A DNA stretch of 64,000 bases from Leptospira sp. WS92.C1 (GTDB taxonomy: Bacteria; Spirochaetota; Leptospiria; Leptospirales; Leptospiraceae), in the NCBI RefSeq assembly GCF_040833975.1, contig NZ_CP162130.1, positions 558,001-622,000 of the forward strand, given 5' to 3'. The translations under genes were made by a program, and so were the position numbers. Shown here in pieces: positions 33,228 through 42,909 of the stretch. Numbering within the stretch: the stretch's first letter is position 1; each line of letters begins with the position of its first letter. The notes under the pieces are model-generated. The model saw only the letters and a list, made by a program, of their open reading frames with translations, did no database searches and had not been told where the DNA came from.

Positions 33228-34593
33228 GATAACGTCCTCAATCTTTCGCACATTTAAGAATCAAAGAGAAGGCTCTCCTTGCCGATTGAGTTTGTAATGA
33301 GCAAATTCAAGAAAAAGGAGAACCCCCCAATGAGGGCAGAAGAAAAAAAAGCACACTTGAAAGTAATCCAAGTGGATGAGACGCAGCTCAAGAAAGACTT
33401 GAGCGAACTCGTAAGAGGTTCAGTGGAAGAAACGCTGAACGCTCTCTTAGATGAGGAAGCGGATAAACTCTGCAAAGCCTCGAGGTATGAGAGAAGCCCG
33501 GATCGAGTAGATACAAGAGCGGGTTCGTATAATAGAAACTTCGAAACAAAAGCGGGAAAAGTAAAGTTAAAAGTTCCCAAACTAAGAACAATTCCGTTTG
33601 AGTCGGCGATCATCGATCGATACAAGCGACGGGAGAGTTCGGTAGAAGAAGCTCTCATGGAGATGTATCTCGCGGGAGTTTCAGTTCGGAGAGTCGAGGA
33701 CATTACCGAAAGCCTCTGGGGAACCAAGGTCTCACCTTCAACGATCAGCAAACTCAACCAAAAAGTTTTTGTTCAAATCGACGAATGGAGAATCCGTCCG
33801 CTTACTGACGAATATCCTTACGTTTACCTGGACGGACTTTACTTGAAGAAGTCTTGGGGTGGAGAAGTTCGTAACGTAGCGATTCTCGTAGCCATAGGGG
33901 TTAATTCAGAAGGTTACAGAGAAGTTCTTGGTTCGATGGAAGGAGCCAGAGAAGACAAAGAGAGTTGGCAAGCGTTCCTAAAACATCTTAAGGACCGGGG
34001 ACTCAGAGGAGTGAACTTAATTATCTCAGACAAATGTTTAGGCTTAGTGGAATCGATTCCTTACTTCTTTCCAGAATCGAAATGGCAGAGGTGTATCGTT
34101 CATTTCTACAGGAATGTATTTGGAAAGGCTCCAAGAAGTTCCTTTAAAGTGATTTCACAAATGTTGAAAGCGATTCATTCTCAGGAAAACAAAGAAGAAG
34201 CTTTGAAGAAAGCCAACTTTGTCGCCGAGCGCTTGACTGAAATGAAATTGAAGGAAGCAGCTAAAGTCATCTCCGATGGAATCGAAGAAACTCTCTCTTA
34301 TATGGATTTTCCTTCCGAGCATTGGAGAAAGATCCGAACCAACAATCCATTAGAAAGAATCATCAAAGAGATCAAGAGAAGAACAAAGGTCGTAGGAGCC
34401 TTTCCTGATGGGAAGTCCGCTCTCATGTTAGCCACTGCTCGCCTCAGGCATGTTGCATCAACTAAGTGGGGAACAAAAAAGTATGTTGACATGGAGAAGT
34501 TAAAAGAGTTAAAAACTTTAAAGATCATGGCTTGATCGACTGAGGTGAGCTCTTCTCAAGTTCTCATTTGTGCGAAACTTTACGGACACTATC
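33228..34593. mobile_element. Complete IS256-family insertion sequence (1366 bp)
   Basis: The element carries one transposase gene. Its ends are imperfect inverted repeats of about 34 bases: the left end begins GATAACGTCC and the right end finishes GGACACTATC, with TTTCGCACA shared inside both. The 8-bp sequence CAGGCGTC directly flanks both sides (33220-33227 and 34594-34601) as a target duplication, the size expected for IS256. The intact duplication and open transposase frame suggest a recent, possibly active insertion. Confidence 0.92.
33330..34535 (+). CDS. IS256-family (Mutator-type) transposase
   Basis: 401 residues. The DDE residues are recognisable: first Asp in VYLDGLYLKK, second Asp in LIISDKCLGL, and Glu in RTNNPLERIIKEIKRRTKVVG, which is the signature C-terminal block of the family. 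The N-terminal helical part and ARYERSPDR..RAGSYNR region also fit. It should cut and paste or copy the element through a circular intermediate. AGGAG eight to nine bases before ATG 33330 decides the start; ATG 33297 and TTG 33279 are in frame upstream. Confidence 0.92.
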   Translation: MRAEEKKAHLKVIQVDETQLKKDLSELVRGSVEETLNALLDEEADKLCKASRYERSPDRVDTRAGSYNRNFETKAGKVKLKVPKLRTIPFESAIIDRYKRRESSVEEALMEMYLAGVSVRRVEDITESLWGTKVSPSTISKLNQKVFVQIDEWRIRPLTDEYPYVYLDGLYLKKSWGGEVRNVAILVAIGVNSEGYREVLGSMEGAREDKESWQAFLKHLKDRGLRGVNLIISDKCLGLVESIPYFFPESKWQRCIVHFYRNVFGKAPRSSFKVISQMLKAIHSQENKEEALKKANFVAERLTEMKLKEAAKVISDGIEETLSYMDFPSEHWRKIRTNNPLERIIKEIKRRTKVVGAFPDGKSALMLATARLRHVASTKWGTKKYVDMEKLKELKTLKIMA

Positions 34594-34601
34594 CAGGCGT
34601 C
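34594..34601 (+). repeat. Target site duplication, right copy
   Basis: CAGGCGTC, identical to 33220-33227. Confidence 0.9.
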
Positions 34602-34790
34602 ATTGTCGGCCTTGGCGAGTATACACTTTTACCGAATATCTTGTAGCAAATCGAAACAACTTTTGAAAATACCGGCGAGATACAAAGGCCGATTCCGAGA
34701 CCTTTTTCAAAGTCGGAGTGATTGAGATTTTTTTCTCTAAAATCCGGGTAACTGTCGACTATGATTTTGGTTTCGGGTCCTCTTATATTA
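34602..34790 (-). other. Possible remnant frame interrupted by the IS element
   Basis: Removing the IS and one target duplication joins this stretch to 33203-33227. It gives an uninterrupted minus-strand frame of over 70 codons, reading IRGPETKIIVDSYPDFREKN, then HSDFEKGLGIGLCIS, and ending GSISI. KGLGIGLCIS resembles the G-box of a histidine-kinase ATPase domain. No start codon is found, so it is at best a decayed fragment downstream of the two-component gene. Confidence 0.3.
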
Positions 34791-34791
34791 A

Positions 34792-36111
34792 TTAGTATTT
34801 TAGAGGAAGGGATAAGGAAGCCAATACCGTTTCAACCGGAATTTCGGAAACCGAATGATCTAAAATATTAGAAATTTGGAATATACCGGAATGTTTTCGC
34901 GCCACATAGTCTACGATAGTCAAACCGAGTCCCGAAAAAAAAGTTTCCATAGGCAGACTTTCATAAACAAAACCGGTCAACCGATAAAAAGGTTGTTTTA
35001 CCAAGATTTCCTTTTCTCTCGGTACTCCGGGGATCGCGTTTGGATCAAATTCATTTTTGACGGATAGGTTTAACATTCCGTTTTGAATTTTATCATAGAT
35101 GAAGATTTTCGAATTTTTACGAGAATATTTGACCGCGTTTACGATCAATTCTTCCAAAATCAATTGAATCGAATCCTTATCCACTTCGATTTGTACTGCG
35201 TTGGATTGTAAGGATTTATGAAACGAAATGCTTAAAGATTTTTCCGTTAAAAGATCACTCATTTTTTCATTGGCGTTTTCAATTGTGAGCTGAATCAAAT
35301 CAAATAGATCGGAAAGATTGGTAGCATTTTTTTGGTTTGAGATATCCCGATTGAGAATGTTCATACTCTTTTCCAAACATTCGAGAGTATCGTGAACGTT
35401 TTGATTGTTCTGAAAAAGAAGGTGGGCAATTTCTTTCGGCAAAACACAATTCTCTCCCTCGAACTTAGCCGACGTTTCAAGAATTTCTATCAGGCTTACG
35501 ATGGCTCCGAATCCTCCTCCGCTTAAAAAAGTTTGTTTGATGTTATTCAAAGTGACTTTGCTGATATCGACAGTTTTTTCCAGATCGGACAGCCAGGATT
35601 GTTTGTATAAGATCCAATCCAACTGAGCGCGAAGCCTCGTTTCGGTTTCTTCATGAAGGGCTTTTTCTACGGCTTTTTTTTGAGTATATTCCACGATCCG
35701 TTTCATACAATGTCCAAAAACTTGAATGTCGATCGGTTTGATCAGATAATCCAAAACGCCAAGTTTCATTACTTCAATGATGGTACTCGGTTGATTGTTT
35801 CCGGTTTGAACGAGAATGATCGGGTCTTCTAAAAAACTTTTAATCTCTCTGATAAAGTCTTGTCCTTTCATAAACGGGGTTTCGAGGTCCACGATAAAAG
35901 CGGAGTATCGATTTTTGCGAGCGGCCTCTAAGGCTTGTTTTCCATTGGCGTAACCTTCGACTGCGATTCCCAATGTTTTGCAGATTTGAATTAATAAGGC
36001 TCGGATTTCTTCCCCATCTTCTAAGATGAGAATCGGATCCCTTAAGGCGATGGATTTTTCGACAGAAAATTGTTTGAATGGACTTTGGCGAATATCGATT
36101 GTCTTTGTCAT
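34792..36111 (-). CDS. Receiver-domain histidine-kinase-like protein
   Basis: 439 residues. An N-terminal receiver domain (about 25-150) has ILEDGEE (acidic pocket), phospho-acceptor Asp in FIVDLETPF and the conserved Lys in YLIKPID. A linker coiled coil follows (EKALHEETETRLRAQLDWI). The C-terminal half has a HATPase domain: N-box EELIVNAVKYSRKN and G-box FFSGLGLTIVDYVARKH. A clear H-box His is not obvious; it may phosphorylate through a divergent dimerisation helix or act as an ATP-binding output. No signal peptide or membrane segment is seen, so it is cytoplasmic. ATG 36111 has AGG about 11 bases upstream; a TTG 42 bases earlier is also in frame. Confidence 0.8.
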   Translation of the reverse strand: MTKTIDIRQSPFKQFSVEKSIALRDPILILEDGEEIRALLIQICKTLGIAVEGYANGKQALEAARKNRYSAFIVDLETPFMKGQDFIREIKSFLEDPIILVQTGNNQPSTIIEVMKLGVLDYLIKPIDIQVFGHCMKRIVEYTQKKAVEKALHEETETRLRAQLDWILYKQSWLSDLEKTVDISKVTLNNIKQTFLSGGGFGAIVSLIEILETSAKFEGENCVLPKEIAHLLFQNNQNVHDTLECLEKSMNILNRDISNQKNATNLSDLFDLIQLTIENANEKMSDLLTEKSLSISFHKSLQSNAVQIEVDKDSIQLILEELIVNAVKYSRKNSKIFIYDKIQNGMLNLSVKNEFDPNAIPGVPREKEILVKQPFYRLTGFVYESLPMETFFSGLGLTIVDYVARKHSGIFQISNILDHSVSEIPVETVLASLSLPLKY

Positions 36112-36293
36112 CTGATTATTACCTAACGAATTAAAATTCCTGATTTTTATCAATACCTGTACTCTGTTTTTCTAATAAATAGAATTGACGGAAGAGAAGG
36201 ATGCTTTCGTACAAAGAAAGTATTGAAACTGAAATTTTTATTTTTGATAAAAGCTCTATATCCGTTGCTACTCAAGGGATATGGAGGGAATAT

Positions 36294-36491
36294 ATGACAA
36301 CCGTGGAAAATCGGAATCAAATAAAGAGCGAAAATTTGTGATTTTTCGTCAACGGTCAGGTAGAGAAAATCTCATGTAACGTTCGGGATTCACTCCGGGA
36401 CTTTGCAGAATCATTTAAAAGTGATCTTGTAGAATCCGGACAAGTCACAAAGACTTACGATATTTTTGATTTGTCCTTACTAAAAATTTAA
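36294..36491 (+). pseudogene. Small gene interrupted by an in-frame TGA
   Basis: ATG 36294 has an excellent GGAGGG five bases upstream. The frame runs 15 codons (MTTVENRNQIKSENL), meets TGA at 36339-36341, then continues 49 further sense codons in the same frame (FFVNGQVEKISCNVRDSLRD, then FAESFKSDLVESGQVTKTYD and a short end) to TAA at 36489-36491. The downstream part has gene-like composition. The simplest reading is a one-base nonsense mutation in a 65-residue protein; recoding of TGA is possible but unsupported. No family recognised. It runs convergent with msrA. Confidence 0.55.
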
Positions 36492-36528
36492 AGAATCGGC
36501 TCGAGCGAAAGATTTCGATTTTTGCGAA

Positions 36529-37122
36529 TTAGTTTTTTCCCCAAAGACTTTCGAGAAAAGCCTCTCTTCCGGAACCTCTGCGATAGGATTTGTAATGCTC
36601 GCGATTTGTTTTATAATAATCTTGATGATATCCTTCCGCGGCATAAAAGGAAGTGAATGCCAAGATTTCCACAAGGATCGGAGTTTTGAACTTACCTGAC
36701 TTTTCCAATTCTTTCTTGGATTTTTCAGCGATCTTTTTTTGGGATTCGTTGTGATAAAAAATTCCGGTTCGGTATTGATTGCCTCTATCGGCAAATTGTC
36801 CTCCGTTGTCGGTCGGATTGATCTGTCTCCAGAAAACTTTTAAAAGTTCCGAGTATTGAATTTTAGAAGGATCGTATTCGATCTGCACGGATTCCCTGTG
36901 ACCGGTTTTTCCGTTAGCCACGTCTTCATAAGCGGGGTTGATTTCTTTTCCACCGGCATAACCCGCGGTTACGGAGATGACTCCGGGTAAGGATTCGAAA
37001 GGGCTTTCCATACACCAAAAGCAGCCGCCCGCAAACGTAGCTTTTTCCGTTTTTGTATCGGAGCTCAGAGGAGAAAAAAAGAATAAAAGACTGAAAACTA
37101 AAAAAACATTGGAGTAGAACAT
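36529..37122 (-). CDS. msrA: Peptide methionine (S)-S-oxide reductase, exported form
   Basis: 197 residues. MsrA fold with the active-site GCFWC (C34 nucleophile) and family motifs PFESLPGVISVTAGYAGG, ESVQIEYDPSKI, NGGQFADRGNQYRTGIFYH and AEGYHQDYY. It reduces methionine-S-sulfoxide in proteins. A hydrophobic N-terminus (NVFLVFSLLFFFSPLSS) predicts export to the periplasm, so it probably repairs envelope proteins. ATG 37122, preceded by GGAGGG. Single gene. Confidence 0.9.
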   Translation of the reverse strand: MFYSNVFLVFSLLFFFSPLSSDTKTEKATFAGGCFWCMESPFESLPGVISVTAGYAGGKEINPAYEDVANGKTGHRESVQIEYDPSKIQYSELLKVFWRQINPTDNGGQFADRGNQYRTGIFYHNESQKKIAEKSKKELEKSGKFKTPILVEILAFTSFYAAEGYHQDYYKTNREHYKSYRRGSGREAFLESLWGKN

Positions 37123-37267
37123 TCCACCCTCCCGAGTATAAATTCGACGATTTGCGCGTTCGGTTACAAGAATGAAAAGATTCCGACTCTTCTTTTTTTA
37201 TTTTTCATTTCTAAAGATAAAATATTTCTATGTTTTCTTTCCAAGACTTCAAATCTAAGAATAGAAT

Positions 37268-38527
37268 ATGAAAATTGCTATCTTAGGAAGTGGAATTGCC
37301 GGACTCAGCGCTTGCTGGTATTTAAGTAAGGAGCATGACGTAGTCCTTATCGAACGACATTCACTTCCCGGAATGGACGCTCACGGTACGGATGTCGCCT
37401 TGAAAGATAGGATCTTTCGGTTTGATGTTCCTTTTAGAGCCTTTAAACAAAATTATTATCCGTGTTTGATCGAAATGTATCAGGACGCCGGAATCGAATT
37501 CAGACCGGTGGATTATTCTTTTTCACTGAGTGAAAGGGACGGAACGACTTACTTTCAATTTGCGACTTTTGGACTGGGCGGAAATTTTTATCCCTTTGTT
37601 TCACCGGTTTGTTTTAAAAATGGGGAATCCAGAAAAATCTTTTCGGATACTTTGCGATTTTACAGAGAATCCGCAGCTCAATGGGAATCTTTAAACGGAG
37701 AACAGCTTACGATCTCCGAATTTTTACAAAGATTCGGGTATTCCAAAGAGTTTGAAGATAAGTATCTCATTCCTATGTTTGCTACGATCAATACCTGTAC
37801 TCTCAAAAGCGCCAAAAATTATCCGGCCGAAGCTGTGGTCAGCTATCACGCGCAAGGCTTGAAGTTTCTGAGATTTTTAACGGCGAGTCACGGAACCAGG
37901 GATATCACTCATCGTTTGGCGGCGGGTGCCAAAGAAGTTCGTTTGAAATCGCATCCTAAGGGAATCGAACTCAACGGGAAAAAAGTATATGTAAATTTCG
38001 AAGGTGGAAAAGAGGAATTCGATCGAGTGATCATCGCGACTCCCGCGAATCAGGCCATTCCTCTGCTTCCCGAGGAAATGAGCAGGGAAAAAGAACTTCT
38101 CTCGTCTTTCCGATACGAGGAATCCGAAATCCTGATGCACACCGACCCTTCTTTTATGCCCAACAAAAAAAGACATTGGGCTCCTCTCTGTTTTACTCTT
38201 TCACCGGAAACGGATAAACCTTCCGCGACCATTCGTCTCAACAAGGTCCTGCCTGAAATCGGAAAGGAGGAAATCTTTCAGACCTGGAATCCATTGGAAA
38301 AACCCAAGGAAGGAACTTTGATCTCCCGTTCCAAATTTGAAAGACCGATCATCGATCTCAAAAATCAGAGGACGATAGACGAACTCAAAGCGCTTCAGGA
38401 ACAATCCGGAAGAAAGGTTTGGTTTTGCGGATCTTATGCAAGATATGGAATTCCTCTTTTAGAAGCCGGGGTTTCCACGTCCTTGGACGTAAAACGTTGG
38501 GTCGAAAATTCTCAGAAAGGTTTCTGA
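37268..38527 (+). CDS. FAD-dependent oxidoreductase, amine-oxidase-like
   Basis: 419 residues. It opens with the FAD-binding dinucleotide fold (KIAILGSGIAGLSACWYLSK, then VVLIERHSLPGMDAHG). The middle has FDVPFRAFKQNYYPCL and IPMFATINTC. The C-terminal flavin site reads VWFCGSYARYGIPLLEAGVSTSLDV, typical of NAD(P)/FAD amine-oxidase-like proteins. Related proteins are often encoded beside cyclopropane-fatty-acid-synthase-type methyltransferases. Here the next gene, convergent and overlapping by 16 bases, is an SAM methyltransferase. That suggests, but does not show, a lipid-modification role. ATG 37268. Confidence 0.8.
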   Translation: MKIAILGSGIAGLSACWYLSKEHDVVLIERHSLPGMDAHGTDVALKDRIFRFDVPFRAFKQNYYPCLIEMYQDAGIEFRPVDYSFSLSERDGTTYFQFATFGLGGNFYPFVSPVCFKNGESRKIFSDTLRFYRESAAQWESLNGEQLTISEFLQRFGYSKEFEDKYLIPMFATINTCTLKSAKNYPAEAVVSYHAQGLKFLRFLTASHGTRDITHRLAAGAKEVRLKSHPKGIELNGKKVYVNFEGGKEEFDRVIIATPANQAIPLLPEEMSREKELLSSFRYEESEILMHTDPSFMPNKKRHWAPLCFTLSPETDKPSATIRLNKVLPEIGKEEIFQTWNPLEKPKEGTLISRSKFERPIIDLKNQRTIDELKALQEQSGRKVWFCGSYARYGIPLLEAGVSTSLDVKRWVENSQKGF

Positions 38528-39336
38528 GCGGAATAGAGAACGAACCGGAAATAGTTTCGGATTTTTTCTCCGCCTAAAAACTCTCCGAAACGTCTGTATT
38601 TGTTCGCGATCTTTTGCGGGATCTCCTTTTGTCCTGATTGCGTTTTTTTCCGAATCCAATTTGCAAACCCGGCAAAGACAAATTCTTCTAAAAATTCGAA
38701 GTCGCCCGTGATAAAACCCGAATTTAACAGGATTTTGGAAAGCGAATCCGGTGTGACACGATTTTGAAAGGGAATGGAACTGAGAGTACAGATCCAGTTT
38801 CGAAACCAAGTGTCCAGGATTCCAAGCTGAGAATCTTTTAAGATCAGTTCCGCGGAGACAAGGGCTCCTCCCGGTTTGAGAATCCGATACGCTTCTTTGC
38901 AGAATCGGATTCGATTCTCAAAAAAATAAGCGCTGTCCAGACAAAGAATCCGATCGACGCTGTTGTCTTCGAGTTTTGCAAGGGTAAAGTCCAAAGGAGC
39001 ACAGATCAATTTTGGTATGAATCCCGGGATTGAATCCAAACGCCTTTTTGTAAATTCCACCTGAACCCTCGAAGGATTGATTCCGGTAAGATGGGAAAGA
39101 TCCAGAGAAAACTCCTCCTGCCATACAAGGAATTGATCCCCGCATCCGAAACCCAGATCGAGAACTTTCATTTCAGAATTGAGATCCGCTTTTTTTCCCA
39201 GAAGAATGGCTAACGTTTTGCACGCGGTCGGGTAGTCGTTTGTATCTTTCCAGTATCCCAGATTCGCCCAAGAGGAATTGTTTGGGGTGTTGAGATAAAG
39301 GTGAGCCAGAGTATCCGGCGCTTCTTCCAAACTCAT
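38512..39336 (-). CDS. SAM-dependent class I methyltransferase
   Basis: 274 residues with the Rossmann methyltransferase motifs: VLDLGFGCGDQFLVW (motif I), LTGINPS (motif II), DNSVDRILCLDSAYFF (motif IV region) and EAYRILKPGGALVSAEL (motif post-IV). The N-terminal NLGYWKDTNDYPTACKTLA is like the small-molecule or lipid methyltransferases of the UbiE/CFA type. The substrate is unknown. The 3' end overlaps the convergent oxidoreductase gene by 16 bases. Confidence 0.8.
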   Translation of the reverse strand: MSLEEAPDTLAHLYLNTPNNSSWANLGYWKDTNDYPTACKTLAILLGKKADLNSEMKVLDLGFGCGDQFLVWQEEFSLDLSHLTGINPSRVQVEFTKRRLDSIPGFIPKLICAPLDFTLAKLEDNSVDRILCLDSAYFFENRIRFCKEAYRILKPGGALVSAELILKDSQLGILDTWFRNWICTLSSIPFQNRVTPDSLSKILLNSGFITGDFEFLEEFVFAGFANWIRKKTQSGQKEIPQKIANKYRRFGEFLGGEKIRNYFRFVLYSAQKPF

Positions 39337-39428
39337 TTTTTTTTCGATCGAAACATTTTAAGATCGGTTCCTGAAATACAAATCTTGCATATTTGCACGA
39401 GAATCGTCAAACAAAGAAGGTATATCCT

Positions 39429-39834
39429 GTGCTCATTTTTCCGGATCGATCTCTCAGTTTGGAAAGACTGAACATCCTCGCAAAAATTTCCTTGAAACAG
39501 AAAATTTTCTCTTCCAGTCCTGTTTTTCTATACGCGGGATCGCTTTAAAGGCGGGACCTTTTTCCTATCGGAAAGTATTCCCAAGGAAGAAAAAATTCTC
39601 CCGATCTTTGTCGATTTCGGTTTTCTTCCCGAAGACGAGGAAGGCAGAGGTTTTGAAGAACGGATTCAAATCCTTCAAGAGAGAATCCAAGGGCGTTTTT
39701 CGGCGATTTGTTTTTTAGAGACCGGAAAAACGCAATCGGTTTTAGAAAGATCCGGAAATCGGACCTGGCTTTTTTATCAGTCCTCTTTGGCTCTTGAGAC
39801 TTGGGGAAATACTTTCAAAATTCTCAGGCAATAA
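39429..39834 (+). pseudogene. Frameshifted small hypothetical gene
   Basis: GTG 39429 has AAGG eight bases upstream and reads MLIFPDRSLSLERLNILAKI, continuing to a stop in the GGATCGCTTTAA region near 39549. A frame one base off is open from about 39505 to TAA 39832-39834, reading FFLSESIPKEEKILPIFVDF and on to ETWGNTFKILRQ. The two frames join well near an A/T-rich run (AAAATTTTC), so one base appears gained or lost. The full product would have about 134 residues. No family recognised. A sequencing error is the alternative. Confidence 0.6.
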
Positions 39835-39900
39835 CTTTGCAAAGAGGAGGATGCTTCCGATTTGGAAACTTGTATCCCTTCAGTTTGCTCGAGAGTAAAT

Positions 39901-39919
39901 GGGACCCTGTCCCTTTTTT
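39901..39919 (+). terminator. Weak intrinsic terminator
   Basis: GGGAC-CCT-GTCCC (5-bp stem, 3-base loop) followed by TTTTTT, 66 bases after the broken gene. The rest of the gap to 40147 holds nothing recognised. Confidence 0.5.
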
Positions 39920-40047
39920 GAGACAGAGTTTTGCAACTTCGGCTCTTCGTTAAATCAAAACTTGAGCTTTGGGAGAAGCTGTAAAAAGAAATTTATTTAT
40001 CTTTTGTAAAAGTCTCATGGCTTAAGACTTGCAAGAAGGACCCGCAT

Positions 40048-40120
<73 letters not shown>

Positions 40121-40147
40121 AAGGCAATAAACGCAGGGATCTTCTGC

Positions 40148-40678
<531 letters not shown>

Positions 40679-40701
40679 AACTGAACCAAACGAAAATAAC
40701 C

Positions 40702-41301
40702 TTACTTTCTGACCTTGATGATTTTTTCCAGGATTCCTCTTCTGAGAAATCCTGGAGAATCTTCCGAAACCGTAAAACTTGTGCTTCGGGCGTTTTCGAT
40801 CGAATAGAATACGTCCGGTTCCACCTCTTTTACGATCGCCATGGCTTGTCCTATCTTCTTTCTTTTTAGAACCGTAAAAACGATTTTTACAGGACCTCTG
40901 CTTCCTTGTCCGTTCATCGTAGTCACCCTATATCCGGCTTCGCTCAATCGATTTGCGATCCGATCGCCAAATTGGGGAGAAATAATTCTTAAAAGAGAAA
41001 AACCCATTGCTAACTTTTCTTCCAGGATCATTCCTACAAAGGTTCCGGTCGCAAAGCCGCCGGCGTAGGCAAGATAACAGAAAACGTTATTCAGATTCTT
41101 GATCACCTGTGTGATGACGATTATCCAGAGAAGAACTTCCAAAAAACCAAGAGAGGCAGCGACCGCCTTTTTTTCCCGAGTGAGAAGAATGACACGAATC
41201 GTTCCAATGGAAACGTCCGTTACTCTGGCTAAAAAAATAAAACAGGGAAGAAGGACATAATCAAAAAAAGGATTTCCGGGGGTAGGAATGGTGAGATCCA
41301 T
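40702..41301 (-). CDS. UPF0316 membrane protein (DUF5698/DUF2179)
   Basis: 199 residues. Three to four N-terminal membrane segments with the family motif [20 protein letters not shown], then [23 protein letters not shown]-terminal soluble part has the DUF2179 pattern: [26 protein letters not shown] and [14 protein letters not shown]. It acts at the inner membrane and its function is unknown; DUF2179 domains in related proteins bind small ligands such as cyclic dinucleotides in some cases. Start ATG 41301 chosen because family members begin just before [11 protein letters not shown]; a TTG at 41322 is in frame. Convergent with the SET gene at 23 bases. Confidence 0.85.
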   Translation of the reverse strand: MDLTIPTPGNPFFDYVLLPCFIFLARVTDVSIGTIRVILLTREKKAVAASLGFLEVLLWIIVITQVIKNLNNVFCYLAYAGGFATGTFVGMILEEKLAMGFSLLRIISPQFGDRIANRLSEAGYRVTTMNGQGSRGPVKIVFTVLKRKKIGQAMAIVKEVEPDVFYSIENARSTSFTVSEDSPGFLRRGILEKIIKVRK

Positions 41302-41972
41302 ACAGATACAAGAATGGTCCAATCAATGAAACTCGTCGAGGAGAATAAGAATCGACTTTGGTTTAAGATAGAAGTAAATTTTTTTAGAGGTCGATCGGGA
41401 TAAAAAAGTTCTCATAGAGAACCGAGTCTGTCTGCTGAATCGGAAAAATGGGATATATGATAAGAGATTTGGCTTTTGATTTCTCTCTTTTTTTGATTTG
41501 GGAATTCAGACTTCGATCTATGGGAAAATAAAAATCGATACGGTGTATGATTGAATTTGAATGTTTTCTGGTGGGGGTTTTTGTAGGAGTTCCTACAAAA
41601 ATACGGTGTAAAATTTTTCTTGTAAAAAGGAAATTTTTGTGAACGGGCAAAATCATTTTTGTATTTTCCCTAAAATCCGCCGTTGACTCCATTTGTGTTC
41701 TCTAAATTGGATCGCTTCCGATCGATCGTTTCGCTGACTTTGAACTTTGATAGAAAGGCGTCATAGTGGTTTCCACAAATTCGGTTTGTAGATGGAGGAT
41801 CGATTTAGAAAATTCTCATTCGATTGTTTTTGCGATCCGAATCTCGATGGATTCTAAAATTTATATCAAGTTTTCCTTGTGGAATTTGATTTAAAAATCG
41901 TTTTGAGGTTATTTCAAAATAACGATTGAAAAAATGTTCTTAGAAACCATTGTGACAATCAAAATTTTTAAA
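41302..41972. other. Intergenic region with family A repeat
   Basis: 671 bases between divergent genes. A 102-codon minus-strand frame (41384-41692) runs through the repeat at 41582-41597, resembles nothing and lacks a ribosome binding site. No gene is supported. Confidence 0.5.
41582..41597. repeat. Palindromic repeat family A (perfect copy)
   Basis: TGTAGGAGTTCCTACA, flanked by TTTT and AAAAATACGG. The ATACGG tail is shared with family B repeats. Confidence 0.65.
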
Positions 41973-42800
41973 ATGGATATTGTTTTGAAATTAAAATATT
42001 TATTTTTCATTTTCTTTCAAGCGTGCTCCGCGCATTATTTTATGATTCCGAAAGAGCAGGTTCAAACGGAAATCAAAAAGATTCTCGTTTTACCTTTGTA
42101 TGTGAATCCGGATTTTTTGCCTGCCCATCCCATCAAAGACCCAACTTTTCAATTCGATTCCAAGGAAATGGTTCAGTATATCGAAACTTTAAATCGGCGT
42201 GGCGCGTTTCTTACAAAGTTTATCGATAAAATTCTGAGAGAAGGAGAGTATCGTTTTGTCACAGTTCCTTTTTCGGAAGACTTGAATCAGAGCGCACAAA
42301 AGTTCGACAAGGTTGAAATTCCTCCGATCAAAAACGAAAAAAGAGATTCGAAAATCTTTGTTTTTAGACCTAAGAAAGATTTGATTCAGTCTCTTGCAAA
42401 AAAATACCAAGTAGACGCGGTTTTCTTTCATACCATATACGGAAGCTTTGATAACAGCACGTATTTTCGGCCACGGCGAAGGATTTACGTTTTTTTACCT
42501 GCGATCGACGTATTTTACGAGCCGACTATCTATAAGGCTTCGGGTGAGTTGATTTTTAACGAACAGTATTTGAGCTCTTTTTTGTCTCGGTTACACAAAG
42601 CTGCTCCGATCCCCGAAGACTCCAATCGCTTTGTTTCTATAAAACGAGCGATTCCGGAGATTGCAGAATCTCTTAGTAAATCGGATTTGATGTATCCGAT
42701 GTTTACCGGGTATGGCGGCAAGGGAGACGGTCCTATCGTCAGTTTATGCACCGGTAGATTCTCCTGCGAGATGTCCTATTTCGGAACGGAAGATAATTAA
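41973..42800 (+). CDS. Putative lipoprotein
   Basis: 275 residues. MDIVLKLKYLFFIFFQAC gives a basic n-region, hydrophobic core and Cys18 with FQAC as a spirochaete-like lipobox. The mature chain starts HYFMIPKEQVQTEIKKILVLPL, followed by FPAHP-like and IYGSFDNSTYFRPRRRIYVFLP segments. A C-terminal SLCTGRFSCEMSYFG holds two Cys. The pattern is that of a soluble envelope lipoprotein, and no family is firmly recognised. No good ribosome binding site is seen before either ATG 41973 or the upstream ATG 41934. Confidence 0.65.
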   Translation: MDIVLKLKYLFFIFFQACSAHYFMIPKEQVQTEIKKILVLPLYVNPDFLPAHPIKDPTFQFDSKEMVQYIETLNRRGAFLTKFIDKILREGEYRFVTVPFSEDLNQSAQKFDKVEIPPIKNEKRDSKIFVFRPKKDLIQSLAKKYQVDAVFFHTIYGSFDNSTYFRPRRRIYVFLPAIDVFYEPTIYKASGELIFNEQYLSSFLSRLHKAAPIPEDSNRFVSIKRAIPEIAESLSKSDLMYPMFTGYGGKGDGPIVSLCTGRFSCEMSYFGTEDN

Positions 42801-42909
42801 CTTCGATGTAAAAGCGTTTGATCCGTCTGAATTCGAATTCGTAAAAAAATCGAAAACTTCCAGAGCGAGGTTTTCGATTTGAAATCAGTATTCGAATTTC
42901 TGCATAGAC

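Noticed and set aside
33203..34660. Plus-strand frame MDMLPGVIVGLGEYTLLPNI across the restored IS target site, vaguely like a CheD start
   Set aside because: Only about 20 codons before a stop and no ribosome binding site; the minus-strand frame there is longer.
41384..41692. 102-codon minus-strand frame
   Set aside because: It runs across a family A palindrome and reads as basic, repetitive sequence without a start signal.
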